The position numbers were made by a program, and so were the translations under genes. From Bacteroidota bacterium (GTDB lineage Bacteria; Bacteroidota; Bacteroidia; Chitinophagales; Chitinophagaceae), in the NCBI GenBank assembly GCA_023437225.1, contig JAEZGS010000001.1:186001-250000 (forward strand): DNA of 64,000 bases, in the 5' to 3' direction. The notes under the pieces are model-generated. The model saw only the letters and a list, made by a program, of their open reading frames with translations, did no database searches and was not told the origin of the DNA. Each line of letters starts with the position of its first letter. The stretch's first letter is position 1. Of this stretch, positions 17,110 through 25,521 are shown in pieces.

Positions 17110-17679
17110 TTACCGCTGTTTATAATGGTTAGCCAGGATCTTTTTCAAATTGATCTTCGCACGATGGATTAGTGATTCTATTGAAGATACTGTTGTTTGC
17201 ATCACTTCGCTTATTTCCTGGTAACTTAATCCTTCAACTTTGTTTAACGTGAAAGCGATCCTTTGTTGTTCAGATAGTTGTCCGATCGCCCTGAATAAAA
17301 TTGCCGCATCTTGTTTTTTATCCAATTCGACACCGGGATGATGAAAGTCCGGAATATCTACGGTAGTCTCCCCTTCAATTCCAAACAAGCTTTTAACCAT
17401 GCCGAATCTTTTTTTTCTACGCTTTTTCTTCTCATGATCAAGTGCCTTGGTTACGGTAATGCGGTAAAGCCAGGTGGAAAGCTTTGATTCTCCTTTGAAT
17501 GAGGATATTGACAGGTAGACCTGGAGAAACACTTCCTGCGCTACATCCTCAGCGTCTTCCATATTTTGAACAATGCCAAGCGCCGTGTTGAAAACCATGT
17601 CTTTCCAGTTCTCAACAACTTCTTTGTAAGCCGATGGATCACCTTCTTTTAATCCGTCTAGTAAAGCAGGCTCGTTCAA
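17110..17679 (-). CDS. ECF-type RNA polymerase sigma factor
   Basis: This 189-residue sigma-70 family protein has only regions 2 and 4. Region 2 shows MEDAEDVAQEVFLQVY, FKGESKLSTWLYRI and a basic stretch EKKKRRKKR. Region 4 shows QLSEQQRIAFTLNKVEG, LSYQEISEVMQTT and SSIESLIHRAKINLKKIL. The only start in frame after the upstream stop is a TTG at 17679. It is followed 28 bp later by the anti-sigma-like gene and preceded by the large outer-membrane barrel gene, so it may be co-transcribed with both. Confidence 0.93.
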   Translation of the reverse strand: MNEPALLDGLKEGDPSAYKEVVENWKDMVFNTALGIVQNMEDAEDVAQEVFLQVYLSISSFKGESKLSTWLYRITVTKALDHEKKKRRKKRFGMVKSLFGIEGETTVDIPDFHHPGVELDKKQDAAILFRAIGQLSEQQRIAFTLNKVEGLSYQEISEVMQTTVSSIESLIHRAKINLKKILANHYKQR

Positions 17680-17709
17680 TGCACACCGATTGATTGTACA
17701 CCTGCGATA

Positions 17710-20544
17710 TTAATTAAAATTTCCCCGTTGTTGTGATCTTTCAGCAGTACGCTGCATGTATGGCCGGGCATCGTCGTTTGAACTGCGACTCTTACCCGAA
17801 CCGAAATTCCTCAACTTATAGCTGAAAGTAAGCATGAAGTATTGTTGTAATACCCGTGTTTGAAAGTCCTCAATGTAGGTATCCGTAACTGTTCGGCCAA
17901 TGCTTTTATTCTGTTTCAGCAAATCGAAGACGGTTAATTTCAGTTCACCTTTCTGATCCTTCAAGAATTTTTTACCCACGCCCATATTCCACAACCAGAA
18001 GCGCTGGTTAAAATCATCCGTAAGCGCGTTGTATGAGTTATAGTTGATATCATTTTGAAGCACCCATCCGCTCTTGGTGAGGAGGTTTGCCGCAAGACCT
18101 GCATTCTGAGTAAGGTAGTCGTTATTCAATTGCGGCTGCACGGTGTTTCTTACACTTGTGATGTTTGCAGAATACGACAGGCTGAAATCCACATATTCAC
18201 TGATGTTGCTCGCAAGTGTTGCGCCGAGTCGATAGTTATTATTCTTAGAGAAATTGGAAACGTAGTTGATCATGCCCGGCGATCGTGAAAAACTGTATCC
18301 GCCGTTGAAATTGATGGTTGATTTGATCCATTTCATAGGAAAGCCAATAGAAAAAAAGCTTCGCGCATTCCAGTAACCATCAAGGTTCATTGGTTTGGTA
18401 AGTTGTGCTCCCTTATACAAAGTAACGCTTGGAGTAAGCACGGAATCCTGCGTGGCAATGAAGCTCACATTGCTTACGTAATCGTCTACTTTTTGTACCG
18501 ATAGATTGGCAAAGAAGCTAATGCCCTTGTTGGATTGAGTGTAATTATATCTGAACCACAACCTTTGAGAAAAGCTCTGGTCAAGATTTGCATTTCCTGT
18601 TGACAGGAACAACGGATTGTTGTTATTGATGACCTGCTGCAATTCATTCACAGAAGGAGGATCTACGGATGTCCTGTAGTTGAAACGAATGGTTGATCGT
18701 GCGGATAGTTTTGTATGGAAATTCAAATCGGGAAGTACATTGGTAAAACGTCTTTTTATTTCGAACTTTTCAGGAAACTCGTACGTTGTATGGAGGTCAG
18801 ACTGCTGGTAGTTTACACCAATTGAGAAGTTTCTATCCCTGTCACCAATGCGATAGTTGATTCCACCCCGATGTGTTGTGTAGGTATTGTCAAAAACGGT
18901 CGACAGACTATCGTCGCGTTCGGAATATTTTCCTGACACATCATTCATTTGAAAAGTTTGCCGATCCGAGCTGCTTTTATTCACGGAAGGGTTATAACTA
19001 AACTGCAACTGACCTTTCTTACCTATCGGCTCCACATAAGAAATGTTAGACGATAGCTGCAGGCCGGTATTATACTGATCGGTGAACTGACGGGTTGAAT
19101 CGTCTTCGAATTCACCTTGAGTGAATGCGTCTAAATAAGTGTCGCTATCTCTTTCATTATAGGAAGTATTCAGACCGATGGAAAAGGTCCTGCCTCTTTT
19201 TGCGAAGGCATGGCGATACAAGATCCCGTTATTAAGGTTGAATCCATCACTCAGCCTGCGAGTGATGTTGTTGGTCTGACTTTGAAAAACACCTTTAGGA
19301 AAGGACGTGGCACCTGTTAACGTGCGAAGCGACTGATTTTTTTGAATGCTGAATGAGGGTGTGATGATGAGGCTGTTCGCCGAATCAATGTTATACTCAA
19401 TCCGCATGTTTGCACGATGGTTGGTGTTTTCCATATTGCTGGTGGACACCTGGTTATAAAAGCTACTTGCCTCACCATTTCTAAAAAGTTGCCTGTCTAT
19501 TACGTTCTCTGTTTCGTTGTCCCTGTTATTAAAGAAATAACTTCCTGAAATGGTCAGCTTTTTTGATGGTTTATCGGAGTAATTGATTCCGATGGAATTC
19601 GTTTTGCTGATACCCGGCGCCTGCCAGGTCATGAAGTTACCTGAGTTGCCGCCCCTTCCGCCGCGCCCACCGCGGCCTCCGCCAGATTCAGTAACTCCGA
19701 GCAGATCTTCTTCCGCAAAATTCTGCTGGTTCACATTATTTGACATTCCCACAATTGAGATCCTTCGGTTCTCATTCATAAACGTCATGTTACCACCGGC
19801 GGAATATCGGTCATCGGTACCATAGCCACCATATACGCGACCATACTGGCCATTTCGCATATTGGCTTTAGTAACGATGTTAAGTGCCTTTACTTCGTTG
19901 CCATCGCTCACTCCCGAAAATTGCGCCTGGTCGCTTTGACGATCGTACACCTGAATCTTATCGATAACATCAGCCGGCAGATTTTTCAAGGCAGCACTTG
20001 CATCGTCCCCAAAAAATTCTCGTCCGTCGATGGTCACTTTGCGGATGTCTTCACCTCCTGCTTTAACCACTCCGTCTTCAACAGTGATTCCCGGCATTTT
20101 TTTGACCATGTCTTGTGCATCAGCATCGGGATTCACTTTATACGAACTTGCCGAATATTCAATTGTGTCAACCTTTTGTCGAACCCCGGGAGGTGTAGCG
20201 CGGATGACAACTTCTTCGAGTTCCTTTGATGTATGTTGAAGATAGATGTTGCCGAGGTTGAGCGACCGGGTGAGATTGATTACGGTATCGTATTGATTGA
20301 AACCTACTGAAGTAACAACTACTCTGAAAATTCCGGGAGTCAATTCACGGATGACAAATGAACCGTCAGGACTTGATACAACAGACCTGCTAAATTTGCT
20401 GATAGTATCAGAAACAGTTACCGTGACGCTTGCCAATTGTCTGTTTTCGGATCGTTCGCGAACAACGCCTCTTAAATTCATCGATTGAGAAAATGCCTGT
20501 GCAGATATTATCAAACCAAGCAAAAACACTGTAATTCCCTTCAT
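17710..20544 (-). CDS. TonB-type outer-membrane beta-barrel protein with carboxypeptidase-like domain
   Basis: This protein of 944 residues has a signal peptide (MKGITVFLLGLIISAQAFSQ), a carboxypeptidase-regulatory-like beta-sandwich (MNLRGVVRERSENRQLASV), a plug-like region (DAQDMVKKMPGITVEDG, VKAGGEDIRKVTIDGRE) and a long C-terminal barrel. It belongs to the Bacteroidota receptor group often annotated outer-membrane beta-barrel family protein. A glycine-arginine stretch (GGGRGGRGGRGG, bases about 19,650-19,690) sits in an early barrel loop. The ATG at 20544 starts the signal peptide; a GTG/TTG extension is unneeded. The ECF sigma gene follows 30 bp later. Confidence 0.88.
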   Translation of the reverse strand: MKGITVFLLGLIISAQAFSQSMNLRGVVRERSENRQLASVTVTVSDTISKFSRSVVSSPDGSFVIRELTPGIFRVVVTSVGFNQYDTVINLTRSLNLGNIYLQHTSKELEEVVIRATPPGVRQKVDTIEYSASSYKVNPDADAQDMVKKMPGITVEDGVVKAGGEDIRKVTIDGREFFGDDASAALKNLPADVIDKIQVYDRQSDQAQFSGVSDGNEVKALNIVTKANMRNGQYGRVYGGYGTDDRYSAGGNMTFMNENRRISIVGMSNNVNQQNFAEEDLLGVTESGGGRGGRGGRGGNSGNFMTWQAPGISKTNSIGINYSDKPSKKLTISGSYFFNNRDNETENVIDRQLFRNGEASSFYNQVSTSNMENTNHRANMRIEYNIDSANSLIITPSFSIQKNQSLRTLTGATSFPKGVFQSQTNNITRRLSDGFNLNNGILYRHAFAKRGRTFSIGLNTSYNERDSDTYLDAFTQGEFEDDSTRQFTDQYNTGLQLSSNISYVEPIGKKGQLQFSYNPSVNKSSSDRQTFQMNDVSGKYSERDDSLSTVFDNTYTTHRGGINYRIGDRDRNFSIGVNYQQSDLHTTYEFPEKFEIKRRFTNVLPDLNFHTKLSARSTIRFNYRTSVDPPSVNELQQVINNNNPLFLSTGNANLDQSFSQRLWFRYNYTQSNKGISFFANLSVQKVDDYVSNVSFIATQDSVLTPSVTLYKGAQLTKPMNLDGYWNARSFFSIGFPMKWIKSTINFNGGYSFSRSPGMINYVSNFSKNNNYRLGATLASNISEYVDFSLSYSANITSVRNTVQPQLNNDYLTQNAGLAANLLTKSGWVLQNDINYNSYNALTDDFNQRFWLWNMGVGKKFLKDQKGELKLTVFDLLKQNKSIGRTVTDTYIEDFQTRVLQQYFMLTFSYKLRNFGSGKSRSSNDDARPYMQRTAERSQQRGNFN

Positions 20545-20759
20545 ACTGTTGAACACTTTGGCCAATAAGACGACCACTTAGCTCAATTCCTGCCCTTTGA
20601 ATGCAAATAATTACATTAAATTGGTATTAATGCGTCTTAAAATGGTGTCACAACTTAAATGACGCCTTGAAGCATTTAAGCTTTCGTGAACATTTTCCAC
20701 AGACCCTGTAGAGGCAAAACCTTTATCTTGCACGTCCATTTTTTAAATAAGTCATTGAT

Positions 20760-21269
20760 ATGGAATACGGAAAAATTATCGCGGTAACAGGATTACCAGG
20801 ATTGTTTGAACTCATGAGCAGCAAAAGTGATGGCGCTATCGTTAGATCGCTTGACGACAACACGACGAAGTTTGTGTCCTCTCGCATTCATAACTTCTCC
20901 CACCTGGAAAGCATTGAAGTTTATACGGTTCGTGAGAACGTGAACCTGGCTGAAGTGTTTAATGCGATGGAAGGAAGCGATGAACCGATTCCTGACGGTA
21001 AAGATGCGAAACAGCTTAGGGCGTATTTCGATAAAGTATATGGTGACCTTGACTTTGAGCGCGTATATAACAGCGATCTTAAGAAGATGGTGAAATGGTT
21101 TAATACGCTGAAGCAGAATAATGTTGAGATCAAAGTGAGAACGGCAGAAGAAGAGCAGTCGCAAAATGAAGAGCCTGTTGAAGAGCAGGCTGTGGAAGTA
21201 GCACCTCCTTCAGTTGAGGCAGCTGCAGAAGAAAAGCCGAAAAAAAGCGGACGTAAAAAAGTACAGTAA
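20760..21269 (+). CDS. DUF5606 family protein
   Basis: This 169-residue protein begins MEYGKIIAVTGLPGLFELMS, the hallmark of DUF5606, a small family conserved across Bacteroidota. An N-terminal beta domain (residues 1-70) is followed by a helical part (AKQLRAYFDKVYGDLDFERV) and an acidic, Ala/Glu/Pro-rich disordered tail ending in KKSGRKKVQ. The function is unknown. The TAATG junction couples it to the M3 peptidase gene behind it. Confidence 0.85.
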   Translation: MEYGKIIAVTGLPGLFELMSSKSDGAIVRSLDDNTTKFVSSRIHNFSHLESIEVYTVRENVNLAEVFNAMEGSDEPIPDGKDAKQLRAYFDKVYGDLDFERVYNSDLKKMVKWFNTLKQNNVEIKVRTAEEEQSQNEEPVEEQAVEVAPPSVEAAAEEKPKKSGRKKVQ

Positions 21270-22999
21270 TGAAAGCTGCAGAATTAGTTGCTAAGGCACC
21301 AAGGACATATCTTCCTGAAGGGTTCGTTGTAACCACGTGGCAGGAATTAGAGCCATACTTTAAAGAGTTGCTTGATCGGACCATCGATTCACCAGAATCT
21401 TTGGAAAAATGGCTGAAAGACCTCAGTGAGGTTGAAGCGGTAATCAGTGAAGACGTATGCTGGCGACAGATCCGGATGACCTGCGATACGGAGAACAAAG
21501 AACTTGAAGAAGCTTTCAATTATTTCTGCCTGGAGATCCAGCCAATGATTCAACCGTATGCTGACAGATTGAATAGAAAGCTTTTGGATTCTCCCTATAC
21601 GGAGCAATTAGATAGAGAACTTTATTTTACGTACCTGCGTGGAGTAAGAAAAAATATTGAACTTTTTCGGGAGGAAAATATTCCGCTGCAGGCTGAGCTA
21701 AGTGTTTTACAACAACAGTTCGGAGTAATATCAGGTAAGATGACTGTAGAAGTGCAGGGTCAGGAATATACACTTCAACAGGCAGCAAAATTTTTAGAGG
21801 AAGAAGACAGGGCGCTTCGCGAAGAGGTTTATCATAAGATCAACCAGCGTCGGTTGCAGGACAAGCAACCATTGAACGATCTGTTCAGCACACTGGTATC
21901 AAAGCGACACCAGGTTGCAATGAATGCGGGATTCGAAAATTATCGGGATTATAAGTACAAGGAACTCGGACGCTTTGATTATACTAAGGAAGATTGTATG
22001 CATTTTCATGAAGCGGTAAAGCAACATGTGCTGCCACTCGTGAATGTTATCTATGAAAAGAAGAAGCAAAAGCTGCAATTGGATTCATTGCGTCCCTGGG
22101 ATACTGAGGCAGAGCCTGCAGGTGTGAAACCGCTACATCCTTTCAATTCAGGTGATGAACTGTTGCAAAAAACCATTGCGTGTTTTGAGAAGCTCAGCCC
22201 ATTTTTTGCTGATTGTCTTAAGACGATGAACGAAATGCAGCGCCTTGATCTTGATTCGAGAAAAGGGAAGGCACCTGGAGGATATAATTGTCCGCTCGCA
22301 GAAACGGGAGCTCCATTTATATTTATGAACGCGGCGGGACAAATGGGAGATGTAACTACCATGGTTCATGAAGGTGGTCATGCTGTGCACAGTTTCTTAT
22401 CACATCCATTAGAACTCACGTCATTCAAAGAGTACCCAATGGAAGTGGCAGAAGTTGCAAGTATGTCGATGGAACTTTTTACAATGGATCATTGGGATGT
22501 TTTCTTCGAAAATGCAGATGATCTACGTCGCGCCAAAGAACACCAGTTAGAAAGAGTAATCACGATCTTTCCCTGGATTGCAACGATTGATAAGTTTCAA
22601 CATTGGGTGTATGAACATCCATTACACAACATCGATGAGCGAACACAGGCATGGATGGAGATATTAAATGAATTCACCTCACCGGTGATTGATTTTACAG
22701 GGCTTGAAGAATATAGAATGTCTGCATGGCAGCGGCAATTGCATTTGTTCGAAGTGCCGTTCTATTATATTGAATACGGCATTGCGCAGCTTGGTGCTAT
22801 TGGAATGTGGATGCAATATAAATCCAATCCAGACGCAGCGCTTGATAACTATATGCGGTCATTGAGTTTGGGCGGAACGAAAACTTTACCGGAATTGTAT
22901 AAAGCTGCGGGACTTCAATTTGATTTCTCGCCCGCTCACATCAAAAAGTTGATGGAGTTTGTTGGAGCCGAAATGGAAAAGATCAACGCTTCAGCCTGA
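21269..22999 (+). CDS. M3 family oligoendopeptidase (PepF-like)
   Basis: This 576-residue zinc metallopeptidase of the thimet/oligopeptidase clan degrades short cytoplasmic peptides. The zinc motif HExxH appears as MVHEGGHAVHSFLS with the third ligand Glu about 25 residues later in EVAEVASMSMELFTM. The C-terminal FYYIEYGIAQLGAIGMW is typical of the family. No signal peptide. Translationally coupled to the DUF5606 gene. Confidence 0.93.
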   Translation: MKAAELVAKAPRTYLPEGFVVTTWQELEPYFKELLDRTIDSPESLEKWLKDLSEVEAVISEDVCWRQIRMTCDTENKELEEAFNYFCLEIQPMIQPYADRLNRKLLDSPYTEQLDRELYFTYLRGVRKNIELFREENIPLQAELSVLQQQFGVISGKMTVEVQGQEYTLQQAAKFLEEEDRALREEVYHKINQRRLQDKQPLNDLFSTLVSKRHQVAMNAGFENYRDYKYKELGRFDYTKEDCMHFHEAVKQHVLPLVNVIYEKKKQKLQLDSLRPWDTEAEPAGVKPLHPFNSGDELLQKTIACFEKLSPFFADCLKTMNEMQRLDLDSRKGKAPGGYNCPLAETGAPFIFMNAAGQMGDVTTMVHEGGHAVHSFLSHPLELTSFKEYPMEVAEVASMSMELFTMDHWDVFFENADDLRRAKEHQLERVITIFPWIATIDKFQHWVYEHPLHNIDERTQAWMEILNEFTSPVIDFTGLEEYRMSAWQRQLHLFEVPFYYIEYGIAQLGAIGMWMQYKSNPDAALDNYMRSLSLGGTKTLPELYKAAGLQFDFSPAHIKKLMEFVGAEMEKINASA

Positions 23000-23085
23000 T
23001 GAAATTGAAATATAATTGATGAAAGGAAAAAATACTCCTTTTGTAGTATATGGAAATACTTAGTCGCAACTTATCTTTGATTCAT

Positions 23086-23190
23086 AATCAACAAAGAAAA
23101 AAAGGGAAGCATCCCTGAAATATAAAAAAGCTACTAATCAGAGCCTTAACCAAGAGTCCCGTTGTGTCTACATCGGGGCTTTCTTTTTTA
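23086..23190 (+). ncRNA. Candidate small RNA upstream of a terminator
   Basis: The 229-bp gap between the M3 peptidase and the minus-strand Fur gene holds an exact -7 match TATCTTTG (23072-23079) and a terminator ending at about 23190. No open frame lies between them. It could be a roughly 100-nt RNA; alternatively the terminator simply ends the peptidase message. A -33 element is not evident. Confidence 0.25.
23155..23189 (+). terminator. Rho-independent terminator
   Basis: AGTCCCG (23155-23161) pairs with CGGGGCT (23174-23180, one G-T pair), followed by TTCTTTTTT. It lies about 160 bp behind the M3 peptidase stop. Confidence 0.75.
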
Positions 23191-23228
23191 AGAATGCGTG
23201 AAGCGCGAAGCGGCTTGTTACCAGATCA

Positions 23229-23663
23229 TCACAGTCCCACATTATCACATTTTTGACATCTCCCTTTCACTACCATTTGGTAATCTGAAGCAATGAATCC
23301 TTCAGGAAGTTTTACCAGGGGCACTCGTACATCTTCGAGGCATGAAGTTGAGTTACAATTAGTGCAAACAAAATGAACGTGGTTGTCGTGATGATGACCT
23401 TCTTCACAATTAGATTTGCACAAAGCATATCGCACAGAATTATCGGAGGTAGGTATTGTGTGTATGATGCCCTTTTCAAGAAAGGATTGCAGTGTTCGAT
23501 AGACGGTCACCCGGTCGAAGCGTTCACCAGTACGCTTTTCGATATCGGCATGTGCGAGCGCACCATCGTTTTGAAGAAACAACTCCAGTATCCGTTTCCG
23601 GCTGCCTGTTATACTAAGCCGGTTCCGCTTCAATATGTTATCGCACATGGTCTCTTTCATCAA
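23229..23663 (-). CDS. Fur-family metal-dependent repressor
   Basis: This 144-residue regulator has an N-terminal winged helix (SITGSRKRILELFLQND, FDRVTVYRTLQSFLEKGII) and a C-terminal dimer/metal domain. Seen: a His-rich site (EEGHHHDNHVHFVCTNC) and two CxxC pairs (CTNC and CQKC) that hold structural zinc. Whether it is Zur, Fur or PerR cannot be told from sequence alone. The neighbours are a SCO1-like copper protein and a MerC-like transporter, and a perfect palindrome lies in the shared control region. Its start is 3 bp behind the SCO1 stop. Confidence 0.9.
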   Translation of the reverse strand: MMKETMCDNILKRNRLSITGSRKRILELFLQNDGALAHADIEKRTGERFDRVTVYRTLQSFLEKGIIHTIPTSDNSVRYALCKSNCEEGHHHDNHVHFVCTNCNSTSCLEDVRVPLVKLPEGFIASDYQMVVKGRCQKCDNVGL

Positions 23664-23666
23664 GGC

Positions 23667-24320
23667 TTATTTTGCGAAAAGATTGTTTACAAATCTAGTC
23701 TGAGTTTGTGGTTCTTTCAACAACACGGCAATATCGTTCTTCAGTTCTTCAAGTTCTTCCTTTTTCAGACCATCGTATATCTTCCTCCGGACCTGCCCGT
23801 TCTTATCTACCAGGGCAAAGAATTGTGTGTGCAGGAATTGTTCTTCCAGATTTTCAGAGTTGTTCTTCGGGTCATCAAGAAGGTAGCTGTTTCTGGCGGC
23901 ATTGTACAAACTGTCTTTGGCACCGGTCAGAAACACCCATTTGTGCGTATCGACCTTCAATGAGTCTGCGTAAAACTTTAGTCGGCCCACTGTGTCTACC
24001 TCCGGATCTACGGTATGTGATAAGATCATAAAGCCCGGTTCATCTTTATATGTTTCGTAGATCGTTTTCATGTTGGTGTTCATGATAGGGCAAATGCTTT
24101 CGCAGGTGGTGAAAAAGTATTCCGCTACATAAACCTTGCCTGCAACATCACGATTTGAGAAGGGTTCCCCGTTTGAAGTGACGAACTCAAATGGCTGCAC
24201 ATGATTAAGAACCTGGAACTTTTTATCGCCATACCCCGGAATGAATTGAGTCAGGGTAACGTAAAAACCAATTACTAGTACCACAAAAAAGATAGAAAGG
24301 AAGATGGCTTTTTTACTCAT
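23667..24320 (-). CDS. SCO1/SenC family copper-binding thioredoxin-fold protein
   Basis: This 217-residue protein is anchored by one N-terminal helix (IFLSIFFVVLVIGFYVTLT) with the thioredoxin-like domain in the periplasm. The copper motif CxxxC is seen in FFTTCESICPIMNTNM, with the distal His in LSHTVDPEVD. Relatives deliver copper to cytochrome oxidase or act as thiol oxidoreductases. A GTG 21 bp upstream was rejected for the ATG at 24320. First gene of the operon with the Fur-family regulator. Confidence 0.92.
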   Translation of the reverse strand: MSKKAIFLSIFFVVLVIGFYVTLTQFIPGYGDKKFQVLNHVQPFEFVTSNGEPFSNRDVAGKVYVAEYFFTTCESICPIMNTNMKTIYETYKDEPGFMILSHTVDPEVDTVGRLKFYADSLKVDTHKWVFLTGAKDSLYNAARNSYLLDDPKNNSENLEEQFLHTQFFALVDKNGQVRRKIYDGLKKEELEELKNDIAVLLKEPQTQTRFVNNLFAK

Positions 24321-24400
24321 GATTCGTAAGAGAATGTGCACGCAAAACTACGCCGAATATGCGGAGCAGCGCCAGAGGACTGTTGTTAAAAACAAAAAAT

Positions 24401-24417
24401 ATGCAACTTTGTTGCAT
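24401..24417. promoter_or_regulatory. Perfect palindromic operator, likely Fur-family box
   Basis: ATGCAAC-TTT-GTTGCAT is a perfect 7-3-7 inverted repeat midway between the divergent SCO1-fur and merC genes. It overlaps the -33 region of the merC promoter. Fur/Zur-type repressors bind palindromes of this size, and a Fur-family gene is in the adjacent operon. Confidence 0.7.
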
Positions 24418-24441
24418 TTGGCAGAATTTGCCCTAGTTTTG
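24412..24441 (+). promoter_or_regulatory. Promoter of the MerC-like gene
   Basis: TTG at 24412-24414 and TAGTTTTG at 24434-24441 match the Bacteroidota -33/-7 consensus with a 19-bp spacer. The transcript would start near the ATG at 24447, so it is leaderless or almost so. The -33 lies inside the palindrome. Confidence 0.6.
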
Positions 24442-24446
24442 CGCCC

Positions 24447-24839
24447 ATGCGTTTTAAAATGAACTGGGATGTGTTGGGAATAGCCACTTCACTGGCTTGT
24501 GCTGTTCACTGTGCGATCTTACCGCTCATTCTCACATCATTACCTTTATTTGGAGTAAATATCATTGAAAATGTGGCGTTTGAGTATTTCATGATCTTTC
24601 TTGCATTCGTCATTGGCGCCGTTGCATTATGGCATGGATACCGGAAGCATCACCACAGTAAAATCCCACTTTCCCTATTTTCCGGCGGGATACTGCTGTT
24701 GGTGGCGAAACAATACTGGCACGATTACCAGTATTTTTTCCTTCCCTTTGCAGTGCTGGCGATCGTTTCGGCGCATCTGCTCAATTATCGTTCATGTCGT
24801 GTACACAATCATGCGCATGCTGATGATTGTAACCATTGA
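24447..24839 (+). CDS. MerC-domain membrane protein
   Basis: This 130-residue protein has four transmembrane helices. The first carries a Cys pair (SLACAVHCAILPL) as in MerC mercury transporters, and the C-terminus is His/Cys-rich (RSCRVHNHAHADDCNH), suggesting metal binding. In Bacteroidota such proteins commonly sit next to Fur-family genes and may import zinc or another soft metal rather than mercury. Divergent from the SCO1-fur operon, with a shared operator. Confidence 0.85.
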   Translation: MRFKMNWDVLGIATSLACAVHCAILPLILTSLPLFGVNIIENVAFEYFMIFLAFVIGAVALWHGYRKHHHSKIPLSLFSGGILLLVAKQYWHDYQYFFLPFAVLAIVSAHLLNYRSCRVHNHAHADDCNH

Positions 24840-24879
24840 GCTTTTCCTAAATTCACAAACTACTAAGAGAGAGGTTTTA

Positions 24880-24887
24880 TATTTTTG
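24880..24887 (+). promoter_or_regulatory. Candidate -7 element for the Nfu gene
   Basis: TATTTTTG matches TAnnTTTG 19 bp before the ATG at 24907. No clear -33 element was found. Confidence 0.4.
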
Positions 24888-24906
24888 TGTTCTTAAATAG
24901 TGAGCT

Positions 24907-25503
24907 ATGATTAAAACAGGCAACCCGGTGATCAGCATTTATACGGAAATGACTCCAAACCCGGAAACAATGAAATTTGTGGCCAATAAGCTGCTGTATC
25001 CGGGCAGAAGTATCGATTTGCCGGATGTGGAGAGTGCTAAAGTGTCCCCCCTTGCAACCGAATTGTTCGGTTTCCCTTTTATAAAAGCGGTGTTCATTGC
25101 TTCAAACTTCGTTACTCTGACTAAGAACCCTGAAACGGAGTGGTCTGATGTAATACCTACCATACGCCAGTTTCTTAAAGAGTACCTTGAAGAGAACAAG
25201 CCGGTAGTAAATGAAGAAGAGGTTGCTTCAATGAAGCAGGAAAGCAGTAATGAAGTAAGTGCCGATGATGACGACGTTGTAAAGCGTATCAAAGAACTGC
25301 TTGAGAACTATGTTAAGCCTGCAGTTGAGATGGACGGAGGTGCGATTCAATTCAAGAGTTATAACGAAGGTGTTGTTAACCTGATGTTACAGGGATCATG
25401 CTCCGGTTGTCCTTCTTCAATGATCACGTTGAAAGCGGGCATTGAAGGGATGATGAAGCGTATGATACCTGAAGTGAGAGAAGTTGTCGCAGAAGCAGAG
25501 TAA
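24907..25503 (+). CDS. NifU family Fe-S cluster scaffold/carrier (Nfu)
   Basis: This 198-residue protein has two domains. The N-terminal Nfu domain (YTEMTPNPETMKFVANK through WSDVIPTIRQFL) is followed by an acidic linker and a C-terminal NifU domain with the cluster-binding CxxC in GSCSGCPSSMITLKAGIE. It assembles or transfers 4Fe-4S clusters to target enzymes in the cytoplasm. Full family length, start ATG 24907. Confidence 0.93.
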   Translation: MIKTGNPVISIYTEMTPNPETMKFVANKLLYPGRSIDLPDVESAKVSPLATELFGFPFIKAVFIASNFVTLTKNPETEWSDVIPTIRQFLKEYLEENKPVVNEEEVASMKQESSNEVSADDDDVVKRIKELLENYVKPAVEMDGGAIQFKSYNEGVVNLMLQGSCSGCPSSMITLKAGIEGMMKRMIPEVREVVAEAE

Positions 25504-25521
25504 TCACTCTAACTTCGCCGC

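Noticed and set aside
19650..19690. GC-rich short repeat (GGR codons) as a tandem-repeat element
   Set aside because: It is a Gly/Arg-rich loop within the intact frame of the outer-membrane barrel gene, not an independent repeat.
24447..24839. MerC-like gene as a sign of a mercury resistance operon
   Set aside because: No merR, merA, merT or merP is nearby; linkage with SCO1 and a Fur-family gene speaks for nutrient-metal handling.
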